Source of the DNA: Vanessa cardui
Lineage: Eukaryota; Arthropoda; Insecta; Lepidoptera; Nymphalidae
Assembly (NCBI RefSeq): GCF_905220365.1
Contig: NC_061129.1
Span: 9,486,803 to 9,550,802, forward strand
Length of the DNA: 64,000 bases
Direction: 5' to 3'
Positions 11,501 to 25,200 of the stretch are shown in pieces. Both the position numbers and the translations under genes were made by a program. A model generated the notes under the pieces. That model saw only the letters and a program-made list of their open reading frames with translations, had not been told where the DNA came from and did not search any database. Every line of letters begins with the position of its first letter. The first letter of the stretch is position 1.

Positions 11501-13154
11501 TTGCTAAAAGCGCTGGAATATTATCTCTTCTTGTGATTGGAATAGGTTTTACGGGTACTGTAACATGTGGATTTTATTCCGTCACGATTCAACATTACAA
11601 ATCTGCTGCGTATTTCTTCTGTTAATAAGCCATAAAGTATTCTACTTCTATACTCGAAAAATATTTTTAATACAACATAGTTTTGTTCATCAGAGTAACC
11701 AAATTACACAAATCTTAATAGTCAATCAATTAATATATGAAATTAAAAATCAATTTGATTTTTTTTTATTTTGTTATTAATATCTTTAAACGAGTAAAAT
11801 TTAAAGGTATATTATTTATGAAGGTGACTAAATACGTAAAAAAAAACATGTTGCTTTTTAGAGGTATGACTCAGACTTTTTGGTGTATCCCCTTATAAGT
11901 ACCGTCTCGCTGCGCCTTCGTATGGGTACAGATCATTATTAATAAAGAAAATATTATGATATAAATATAATTTATGCTATATAGCCTTTAGGAATGCAAG
12001 GGTATAATAGTTTATATAAATTTGAGTATATATTAAATAGGTACAATGTATCTAAAACTATTTTAAGTACAAATAATGGGTACAAATTATTGTGTGTACC
12101 ATTATTACCGAAGCGCCTATAAAAGCGTTCAAAGTGTTTATTGTGGACAGTTTGATTTTTGGAAATATTTTTTTTTAAGAATTTTTTTTTTAATGGTTTA
12201 AGTTTTATAATAAAGATCATTTACATAATTATATAATGAAGATTATTTACATAATTAGTAAAGCAGAACACGTCGCGAATAAAGCAGATTATCGTTACTG
12301 CATAATAAGCATATAAGAGGTTATTGATGAAACAATCGCTACACCAATTCAAAGGATTTTTTTTATTTATATATTGTTTACTTTTCTATGCTATATCCTT
12401 TTCCAAACGTCTTTCATTGTATTGTTAGTGCTTAACGATTTTGACTTCGACTACATTTGTGGCATAAATAGAAATAGTATAAACGAAAAATTTAGCAACT
12501 GAATTGTCTTCACTACGCTTCATAAAAAATATTAAAAATACATACGCAGTTTAAAATCAACCAATCAATCAATCAATAAATGTGCAAATGGGCTAGAAAT
12601 ATTGCAATTTATTTAACTTTCAAAATCAATGACATAGATATTCCATCTCTTGTGTATTTTGTAAAAAAAATATCATGATTTTCTACTTGAGCATTAGAAA
12701 AAGTTTCTTTAGAAAGAAAATAGTCAGAATGTCTGACTATTTTCTTATGATATAATATACTTAATGTTCAATACGTTTGCTGTATTATCATACAAAACAT
12801 TTATGTATAATACATACAATCCTAACTCGAATACTGTAATACTAATATTATAATTGCGAAAATAATATCTGTTTTCAGTTTATTATTTTGTAATGTCTAA
12901 ACCAATGCCCCAATTGTATTATAATTTTACATTGAGGGAAACAAAAATAAATAAATTATAAGTTTCTCGCAAGAAAAATATACCGGAATCAATAAAATTA
13001 TGTCCACCTTACAAATGAAATTGAAGTGTAATGTATATGATTGTTATTAATATGAATGAATTGAGTAAATAAACAACACTTCGGAAAACCTCAAGCTATA
13101 ACATGATTATATACTCTATCTCCTTACAACATACTTGAGTGTAAGACTTACTTA

Positions 13155-13241
<87 letters not shown>

Positions 13242-16200
13242 TTAAATTTTATTCGGATTAATGAACACAATGAGATAGCCTCTGTCAGTTTGAGTTTATT
13301 TTGTTTATATTCCTTTTAATTTGATTTCTTATAGCATAAACATAGGTAATAACATAAATAAATTACTATTTTCTTCTTTAAAGCTTTTATTACAACAATT
13401 TATACGGGATAATTAACGTACTTAAGTAACTTTTTAAATTAAATTTATTTAAAAACGTTCCAAATTAAAATATATTCGATAAATAATTAAGGTACAATTA
13501 CATGGTATCTATCCTACAGAGAGGGCAGGAGAAACACTGAAAGTATTTATAAGATGTGTCATTTCTAAATATATACCATTATTCAACTATAACGAACTAG
13601 CAAAACCCAGGAGACGTTCTCCTGACTGTGTATTCTAATTATATTTAGATTTGTAATTAATATACTGATATGGTTCATAGGCTTTATTAACCCTATATTA
13701 TTTCCATGGAGGAAAAAAACCTAGACGAATCATGACTGTGTGGAAAGGTGGTAAAAGTGCTAGTCCTAGCGCCCGTTGAGTAACCGAAAGGCTGTTTCTT
13801 CAACATGATCCGGAGCCAATAAGTATGTTATATGACAGTGTATAAAACGTCCTACAAAAGCCAGTTCCCATTCCCAGGACACTAACGTGCACCTATTCGG
13901 TATTTTGCCATCGGTATAAACAATTCCAGGAACTAAATAGCAGTAGGTAGTAGTGGGATTCTGTAAGAATTCACTTCGTATTTCACTCGTGAAATGTTTT
14001 CAACCGACTCACAATTATACCTACCCCGTTTTAATCCGTATATCATATACATATAATTGTACAAATTGTCATTGGTTTAATTTATGATAATAATTCGTCT
14101 TGATTATGAAGGATGATGTCACTTCATAGTATGAAAACTGTATTTGTAAAATTAAACTTATAAGTGACATAAAGCGGTCTATCCATTCATGAAAGAAACC
14201 CTAAGCCTAACATTTTCCGACTGTAACTGGTAATTTATAACAATATTAATAAATTATTTATTATTACACATGTTTATTATATCCATACTTAAATAACTAT
14301 ACAATAATGCTAGAATGGATATACTAGTATATATTTATAATATTGCACAGTCTGTTCGAAGGCTGTAAAATTTTCTGAGGCTGAGTATAAGACAGAATGA
14401 GTTCTTAATATTAAATGTGATTATTTGCTTTACATATATTTGATTATATACAAATAAAACATTAATCGAGATATGTTTTCTGTTTTCAGTATTCATGATT
14501 AAATTTAAGATTACTTTGATATCTACTAATTCTTTACTGCTACAATTGTAGCGCATACTTACGACTCCATAGAAATAAGTATATTACGCATCATAAAGAT
14601 GATTTTAAATAATAATTTAAGCTGCTATTAATTGTAGGTATATGAAATTAATTTCAGGTAAAAATTGTATGATAAGATTTAATGCAAATACACGAGTACA
14701 AGTGATGTGAAGCCGGCTATAGGTACGTCGGTACGTCCTAGAGGACTTGGCCTCTTACGCTGCCGTGTGCGGAGATTTTAAATAATGAGGTGACTGACAT
14801 CGTTTCGTCGAGAAACGGAGCAATACATTAAAGAAGTAATTACGGCTTTTAATTAAGTAAGAATTTCAATACTAGGTATATAAAAATTAGTAGTTTCGGT
14901 TAAATTTGAATGCTCGCAAATTAATGACTATTATACGTAAAAGAAATACCGATATTTATTTTGAATTTTTTTTTTATTATATATTTCCTTAGGATGACTT
15001 TTATGTGGTATCAAATATTAAATACTGTTAAATATTATTTGTATGTAACATATAGTGCAGCAAAGTCTACGAATTTCTCCCTCGGGGCAACTTTAAAGCT
15101 CTTGAATTTTTTAATTTCCTATTTGCAAGCGACTTTATTGACTTAGACTGTGTGGAATTTTACAATTATTTAACATCCTTACTTTCGATCTGAAAGTATT
15201 CTATTTATGCAATAAAAATAATGTAGAAAATACATAACTTACGGTACTTATAATTTATCGAGTTTTATCACAGTAAATTGCTTATATACATAATATTCAA
15301 ATACATTTAAATTCTAAATAAATACTTATAATTAATTATTAGGAGAATACAATGGCACTTTTGACCCTCATTGAAATAAGGAAATATGTAAAAGAAATGA
15401 AAATACCTATGTAGTAAGAGTTTGTATTCTTTATTCGATATGACCTATTGCCACTAAAGGTAGCTTTACGCTTAGTACCTACAAACACAGTAGGTGTTTA
15501 TATACCTATACAAAGTACAAGCAGTATAACGTCATTAGACAGCTTCTAGAAAATTCTATTATTATTAATGCATTATTTTAAAATTTATAATCTATGTTGA
15601 ATAGATTATTTATTCTAGTATATTCATGTGAAATAACGTCAACCATCTTGTGTGTTTTCCCTGAGTATATACACGAAAAATATTGCAAAATTGAACATGT
15701 CAACGCAAATGAGGTATACATTACATTTTGTAGCCTTTTGTACTGAAATATTGAAATAGATTAAATCAGTAACACGTGGCAGGCGAAGAATTCAAAACAT
15801 TCAAGAATTTTTTTATGTCGTTCTTGAGTCGAAACCATTGTCGTTCGCGTGACAACTGACAAGCAAGGTGCGTCAGTCGCGTGGGCGTTTGACGCGGCCT
15901 GTAGCCAAATTGTAGGTCATGTAGTTTAGTAAGCACATCAACGACTTTGTCTCACAGATAGCATTTAGCCATTAAATCAGTACTTGGGTCAGTATTTACC
16001 ACTAGTTGATATAATTAGTCTCTCGCTTCAAGTGGGCTTATACGTTGCGATCATTGTTTTATGAGATGATTCTTGGCTGGCAACCCGTATAAGAGCCAGC
16101 TAATACGTGCTACCACATCTAAAGATATTTGGCCAGCTTGCAACTTGTAATATTTTAAATCATGATATGAACTTTAACGTAAGCAGCGAAACCTGGTTTT

Positions 16201-19200
16201 GCTGTTGATAGATTGCTCTATTTATTCATTCAGAATATTCAAATGGAATTGTTTCTTTTATGAAAAAGTAAAATTCTAGTGGCACGATGAACAGGTTAAA
16301 ATAAGTATGAACTGGCCGAACATTTTACGTCCAAGGTCGGCATTCAGTAGGTCTTACAATGCGCCGGTTTAACTTGCAGTATTCAGTTACGCTACCGCAG
16401 AATATGTAACTGGTGAGATATAAATAGCCGTTAGACTCGACTGGTTCCGCCCGTGTTCATGTGTAGAACAGACCAATCCATTATCTTACCGCAACTAATA
16501 AAAACTGAAAGGAATTTCAGTGTTACTCACGGGCCGTACATGTGTTGATGTTTGACTTTAGCTACGAATATATATACATATATAAATGATTGTTCTTATA
16601 TGAGATTGAGTTTATTTGTCAAACACTGTTCAACTGATTACAATAAAATCGCACATATATACAGTTGGCTTTAACTTTCCTGCTGTCTATACCGTTCAAT
16701 CGATCATAATGACGAATATATTTATATTCTTTATTAACATAAGAATTAATAACATTAAATGCTTAAATATTTACAAATATGAACTAAAACTAGTTACTGT
16801 ATAAATCTTGACCGCGTGGAATGGTGGCAAGAATGCTAGCAGCAATATACCTACTTATAGAATATTAGCTAAAGTACAAGTTGAAGTTTTGAAGAGGTAT
16901 TCTAATGCATGCCGGGCCCTAGCTAGTATAATATACATAAGTGTAAACAACCACGTTATACCCTCTATGCGGCAGTGGGGCGCTTAGTTACGGATCGAAA
17001 CAATCTGAACTTTGTTTGTTTTGCAGTGCTTGTAACAAATATATTTTCATAAAAGTCAAGGCTAATGTAGCAAAATGTTAAGATTGTATATTTTTTTTAA
17101 TGAAAATTTATCAGCCTTTTTCAATGGATCTTTTTATATTTCGCTACAAAATTCAAAGTCTCAAAACGAATTGTTATTTAATTTTATAGCTGGAATAAAT
17201 AATAGTTTTCTTAAATAACTATTGATTGAGTATGATATTAATGTCGTCTGGGTCGTTCATTTTATTAAAGATATGCAACATTCTATTAATTACGATAAAT
17301 ACAGACACATACAAAACATTTTCAGCGCTATGTTATTGTTTGTTGAGATTTATGATTTTCAATACATGACTTAGTAAGAAGATATAATCTATCGTAGAGA
17401 GCGAGGCGAGCGATGCTGACTTACACTTTACTTTTAAACGTTGTAATAGCAGTTTAGAGTTTCGCAATAGTTTTCTAATGATAGTAAGAAATCAAATTAG
17501 TAACGTAATTATATATCAGTTACTTCCGTACTAAGTTGGCTAGTAAGACCGTTATTGTATAAAATAAATAATGTTTTTAAATTATTTTATGGATTATCCC
17601 AAGTGTAAAGGTATTATTTTCTACACTTACACTTTTTTTCATATTTTTGTCATTTAACTTATTATTAAACTAAGATACACGTGTATTTACAGGTAGATAA
17701 GTGTTATTTTAACAATAAACTACTACTAATATTATTACTATTTTACATATAGGTACATGTAATAACACTAACTAATAATTTTAACTTACCATGACCTCGA
17801 GAAATCGTATCAATAATACTAGCCGTATTTGCCAGTTCAATTTCAATATTATTAGTGGATACATATATTCATATGCATATATATACATATAAAGCTACAA
17901 CGTCGTGATAACATCTATCAAAATAAGTTATTAGTTAAAAACTTTCTATGCTAGTGTAATGAAAATAAAGTTAGGTATTTAAAATTGTTTTGTCACAAGC
18001 ACCTATATTATGTGCCTACCTACTAGGCGTGTAGGTGTAATGGTGGATTTCTTTAATTTTATTCTATATCATTATTGGTTTTGAAAATGATGATTAGTTG
18101 GAAATGTGATATATTTTGCGGTGTTGAGCTGGAACTAAAGGTAATATTTAAAAAAATTAAAAGTTTACCAAAATTATATTCACATTGGGATGCTACTTAT
18201 TTACTTTTTTTTAGGCTGACATAGGTATTAGTAAACTTAATAATTATTTCTAAGTTCAAAAATATATTTCACAAATAGGATTTCGTGTGTCTACATTTTA
18301 TTTATTTATAGACATTTGTTATGATAGTGTAAGTCGACATTGGTTTATTTACTATACCGTCTTATATAAATAAGGTATGCGTTCAGGAATTCTCGACATG
18401 TTTCGGGAAGGTTTCCATCAACATTTAAGGAACGCGTCGATAAATAACATAAGTGAGAACGAAATAGTTGATAATATATGTTATGTAAATTATAATCACT
18501 TACGGTATATTTAGTGTTGGTATTTGGCTTGAGGGATTGATGGTGAATTGAATTTAAAATTCATATGTGTACATTCTGCAAACTTCATTAAGAAAACTAT
18601 TCCCATTCATGGGCAAACTTTTATCCTCGCTCTTATAGACCAATGAAACGGCAATCTAATGAAGCCGTAGAGACATTTAGCGCAATATGTAATGATGTTT
18701 TAATTGTTTTTATATATAACTATTTAGAAAACCCTAAGCTTAATATTTTCACGTGATTGAGCAATAGACGAACGAGGTTGTTAATGTTTACAACGATTAC
18801 CACGCCTATAATTGTCAGATTCGTAGCTATTGTATGTATTGTAATGGCCAATAGAACATTTGAACAAACAATGCTACGACAATATACACCATGTCCGCGA
18901 GCTATTGCTAACATCAAAGCAACTATGAAGAGGATGTAATTTTCTTGCAATAAATCGCTTCGTTAATTGGCGAAATAGTACAAAAAACTTTTCATCTCTT
19001 TGATAAACTCAGCTTTGAATTTTATTTTCAAAGCAAAGATCGTATTCGTCACCTTCGTCTATAGCGACGAACTTCTCAAAATTCAATGGATTAACCGAGC
19101 GGGTACCTCTATACTTGTTACCCGGATGTTCAAGGTGTACCTTATAAAAGTTCGCTTTTACTGCTAGTGGCATCCCCCAGCCTAGTCAGTTTGATAGGAA

Positions 19201-22200
19201 CCTGATGTACTTGTAGGGAGATGTACTTTGTAAAATAAGTTACTGCTGTTCGACCGACCAAGACCTTATAAGAGATAAATAGAAACTTGAAAAGGGATTT
19301 TGCTGGTTTACCTTTTTTTATGGTATAGGTTGGCGGACGAGCGGCCCATATGGCCGCTTGATGTAAAGTGGTCACCTTCACCTATAGACAATGACGCTGT
19401 AAGAAATATTAACTATTCCTTACATCGTCAATGTGCCAATAACTTTGGAAACTAAAATGTTATGTCCTTTGTGCCTGCAGTTACACTGGCTCACTCACCC
19501 TTCAAACCGGAACACAACAATACTGAGTACTGTTATTTGGCGGTAGAATAACTGATGAGTGGGTGGTACCTACCCAGACGGGCTTGCACAAAGCCCTACC
19601 TCTCGATTCTACTCCCACCGCATATAACCGCGTACCAACTTTTGGTTAGGTTATTTATTAAATCGGTCTTTAGGTATGTTCGTAATCCACGGTACAGTGA
19701 GCTCAACAAGTATACATTTAATTTGCATACAAAAAAAATCTAGCCTGCATGTCGAAACCCCCCCAGGTCCGTTGGGATTTGATAGTGCTTTTCATTAAAA
19801 TAGTCCAATCAGGTAAACGATGGAACGATGGACACAATTTCCATCTCCAAGTTGTAAAATGTGTTGTAGGTAATTATTACACATATTACATTATTATAAA
19901 TTCCATATTTATAATAATGAAATGTAACAAAAATAATGTTTATTAAGTCAAATTTGAATTTTTTTAAAAATCATCTCAAGTAAGTAAATAAAATTCTAGA
20001 TATTATATATTTATACAGGTATGATGTATCACACTGAATTTGTAATCCTTAGTCCTCAACTCTGGATGACCCAAATTTCACATAAAAGGACTCGCAAACA
20101 ACGCCTCATAAATAATATAAATTTATTAGCTTTGCGATAACGGTAGATTTTCCCTACGGTTTCATCTGCAATAAATTTTAATTATACGAATCTGTTACGT
20201 AAGTTAAGTAGTAAGTCTAGTAGGTACTGGCCTTTATAATTACTGTTATACAATATACTGTTAATAATATACTGTTATATGTTACTCGCTACCCTGTATG
20301 TAAGTGTACAACTTAGAAACTCTCTCAATAAATCTATCTAAAGCAAAAAAATCATAATATTCAAATCGACCTCGTAGCGCTACTGTTGCTACGCGCTGAT
20401 ATCAGGAAATTAGCGCGTTTAGCGAACGCACTAGCAAAATTATTATCCTTCACGACTACATATTTTATATAACATATATCTTGTTTTGCCCCCCACACAT
20501 AAATGCTATAAAAACATATAAAAATTCAAATACGTGTTTAACGTAAAATGTTTTTGTTGAAACTTTTTCCCCATGCTTGCCCAATATTACTTAGTTGATC
20601 TGAATAAATAGTATATGAAAAATTTCTAAACATTTGTCTTCACCAAAAAAGTCAAGATGATCCACAAGGCGATTCGATCGTGTATGAATGATATAATTTT
20701 ATAGTTTCATAAAATTATTTTTTATTATCTCTATGTACGTTATAAAAAAATATTTTTATTTATATTTGTAGATATTTTTTGTATCTACTCGATATTTTGG
20801 AATTCAGCCAAAATACATTCTCGATAACAATCTCGTAGCGACTTGAACCCTAAGCGAAACTTCTTCTTGTACTTGGGAAGTAAAAAAATTAAAAGAACAC
20901 CATAAGATGCCAACCTCTCATTGATTATTAAAATGCTTAACACCAGTTTTATTGAAGTTTCGTAGAGAGGCAATAAGCAACAATTTTATAAATTTCAAGG
21001 TACGGATTTTCGTAATCGTTCTCTTCCTAAACAGCTAGACCGATTTGTTGAAATTATTTCTGCTAATAAGAGGATTTGGATGGGTCATGTCATGGTGCTG
21101 TAGCTCTGACATCCAGATTTCTTCCATAAAAAATACGTAAAATACTTAAATTTTAGCCTCCTTTCAATATGTTTATTAATTAATTATTAATCTCATGTTA
21201 GTTTAAGAAATATCTCGGTAATGTATATGGTTATTACCAGCACGAAATCGGTACAGAAAGCCAATAGGCAATATAAAGATTGGCCAATATAGAGGCATTG
21301 TAATTTGTATCATTACTTATAAAGGGCAAGCTTTATAGGCTATTACAGTCTATTACATATTCTGTAAATATATAATAATAGTCGTAAACAGCATTTTAAA
21401 TGTAATCGATATTAATAATTCGCAATGTGCCCAAAATTGCACCTAACCATCATTATCACGTATTAAAAATAAGGATATATTTTTCTAAAACTCCCGAAGA
21501 AAACGAGGTCATCTATCGCTTACATTAAATTACATGTTTAATTATATATCAACACTTATCGCGCACACTACCCATTACTAAATTACTGTCACACATGTAA
21601 AATCACAGGCATTTCAAGAAATAAAGTTTTGCTGAAAATTTTTACTTCTAATACGGTAGAATGGTTTATGTTGACTAGAGAAACGTTGTAGGACATATCT
21701 TCAAGACCTCCAGAGTGTTTTAGAGCTACAGTGAAGTTAAGAGAGATGAAGTACGTCTATGTTGCTTCGCCAGCGAAGTTTTTGATGTAAAATAAAGATG
21801 ATATATTGTAGCGATACTTACTTTTTTTGGTAGAAGATATGGCGAAATTTCATATTAACTTAGACTATAATATCATTCAGTATAACAAATTAATTTTATT
21901 TTCATAACGCTAACAATATAATCAAATACATTGTTCGGTCGGTTATATGAAGGAAAAATTCGTGTCACGTATATTTATAGACGCTAATGAATTTCAAACT
22001 AACGGAACGTGTAAAACAAAAGAAATGATACAAGCACCAATTTTCAGTTATTTATTGCAATTTTCTTCACTAAAATAGCTTTTCGAAATTTGTAGAGATT
22101 TATTACATAAATACAGCACAAGATTTCGCAATTAGTTTCCAACATATAATGTATTATATAATATATATTTATGATTATCTATAATTATTTCGTTACATTA

Positions 22201-25200
22201 CTAACGTTTCCTAACCTATATAAACTCATTAATTTATTAACGCGTCAAATATCAAATATACGTGTACACACGTAAAATGTATTGAGTCTTGTCAAGTTAC
22301 TAAAGATTATTAAAAAATCACATACATTTATTACGACATATTAAAAACAAGTGAATTGTATTATTTTTACAGTGGAAGTTCATTCGAGGGACAATGGCAA
22401 AACGGCAAACGGCACGGTTTGGGCGTGGAAACGCGCGACCGCTGGCTGTACCGGGGCGAGTGGACTCAAGGCTACAAGGGTCGCTACGGCGTCCGACAGA
22501 GCAGCACAAGCAACGCCAAGTACGAGGGCACCTGGGCCAACGGCCTCCAAGACGGATATGGTTCAGAAACATACGCCGATGGCGGTAAGAATCAAGCCCG
22601 ATCCATTGCCAAATTTTTAGAATGCAGACATAAATACTTTCATTTACATGACCATGATATTTTCATTTTGTATAATCTGAGCCTATTAAACTGTTTAATC
22701 AAAGCAATTAATGCTTTATAAAAATCATTGGCACAGTTTCTAGATGATTATTTATAATAATCCGTTGAACAAACTATCGCATGATATTTTTAATACCAGT
22801 GAATATAAGTCTTTTATTAATATGAGGTACCTGATCTAATATTATTTTATATTTTTTCGTTCTTTAACAAATAACAAAATCATAAAAATCTTAAGAGTAG
22901 CGTCTATACTAATCGTTATCGTTAAAGAGACGTTTATACACAGTAAGATATATCGGCTACGCGTTGTTTCTTTCTAAAAGTATAAATGCTTTTAAACATA
23001 ACTTAAATCTGTCTTCGCCACGTCTTCTGTACGTCAGCTTAATAATAGCCAAGCACATGAATATCACCTAATGACCTACATTACGATTGCGTGAACTAAA
23101 AAGAACCCCCTTACTTTGCGCAATGTTTACACTCATAGAAAATATGTGGAGGTTGAATATAGCTATTAATTGAGTTTTATAGCTTAGAAAGTTAATGCTA
23201 GTTAATGCTGACTAAATAATATCAATTTGTTCAACTTTTTATGTACGAATAATGTATAATTTATTTATTCTTTAATATATTTTAATGTACCTACAACTTA
23301 TATATATGCACCTTACATTGAAATAACCTTGAATTAATACCAAAAATCAGTAATGCGTAACACAGCCCGTGCCGTGCATTACCATGAAACAACGTCATAC
23401 AATTCTCGACGCCTTTAGTTGAGTCATGATCGTATTAAGATTTGTCATTCATAAAATCGCAAATATGATACTGTGAACATTTTACTGACATGGACATTAC
23501 TCATATCCGCTTTACGGTTAAATTCAATCGAAAAAGTATACTGGGTCATGAAATGTATCTTATTCGAAATATTTTTACAAAATGGAAGGAATTAAGTTTT
23601 ACATTTGACGTTAACCGCAAGTTAAGATATGATGTGTTAAGGGTTTGATTGCGAATAAGCAATTTGATGAGACTTGTAGGTGAATGGTTCGAGTGAGGCG
23701 GCCCTGCAGCCCGCCCCGCCAGCCGCGGCCCTCGCTGGTTAAATATAGCAACGGCACGCCTGCCACGCACGCCACCTCGACTCACAATCATGTCGATGGC
23801 TTATTTCATGCTATTACGAAAAAACTAAATGTCTTTAATGTCATTAGTGTTACTAAGCTAATGAACGACTGACTGATGCTCTAATCAATAATGATGACGC
23901 ATATTACAAGGCAAATTTAGCTCTGCGTCACAACATAGTTTGGTATAAATAATATAAGTACTATGAGACTGCGTGTTTTTCCACAGGAACATACCAAGGA
24001 CAATGGATGCGAGGACTCAGGCATGGATACGGAGTGCGCACATCGGCACCCTTCGGCCTGGCATCTCACTACCGCGGCGGTGCGCGGGATCATCGCGGAT
24101 CGCTCTCATCGTTGGCGGAGGCGACGGGCACCCCGGACCCTTCCGACCGGCGAACAACACGCATGGACGATGCCCGGGGTGGCTTCGTACTTAAAGCAAG
24201 CTCTGATGAGCCATCGGGTAGACGAGGTTCTCTTGTTGAGAAGACTAAAAAGGGACTTCTTGCCGTAAGTTTTAACAGTAGAAATTATATCTATCAATAT
24301 GGATGCATATAATGAACTAAATATCATGACAAAAAACTGAAATGCTGTTATTATTTCTATATCATAATTGCACTATTTTAAATTATTTTGAAGCAATGTT
24401 AATAAAAAATATATAAGATAAAATATTGTTTCTCGAATGAAAAACCTTGAATTATATTAAAGTACTTTAAGTAACGTCGATACGAGTCCCCAAGTTAAGA
24501 TAATCCACGCAGACGAGGTCGTTCATAAAGAATACTTAATGCGATGTCGAGAGGGCGCCATCTAATATAATATTATAGACCATATTTCAAGTAATAACTC
24601 TTACAATTTTCAAAAGACAAGAAAAAATATAAAATAGATGAGACGTGTAAGAAAAGCTTCTTTAACGAATATTTTTTTTAACGACATTAAAATAAAAACT
24701 AAAAACATAGGTCTAGGCAATTTGTAACCCATATGTTAGTTTAAATAAAATAACAGTATCTAGGTAGCGAAGGCATGCATATGTTTTTAATAAAGCAACA
24801 TTAAGAAAATATCTTGAAAATGTTATCACTAAATTAAATATCTAAAAAATGGATTCACGTTTATAAATAACTATACCTACTAATTTTATGAACTGGACAG
24901 ATCTTAATGAATGATAAAAGAATTTCTAGTTGTCTCACTAATATATTTACGATAAATCTAGAGTCAATCAATCAATGTGTCCATCCAAATGAAAGAATTA
25001 TATTTACATTTTATGTAATTCAATTAATGTTTTGCTTATTGATGTCTTGCCTAATCAGAGTATTATTTGACTAATATATTTAGTTATTGAGAGTTTTTAT
25101 AGAAACAAGATATCTATCTGTACACATAATAAACGTAGGTAGGTAGATTTTGTTAGCGTTTATTACAAACCTAAATTCAGACTCTCTAATGCGAGCAAAA

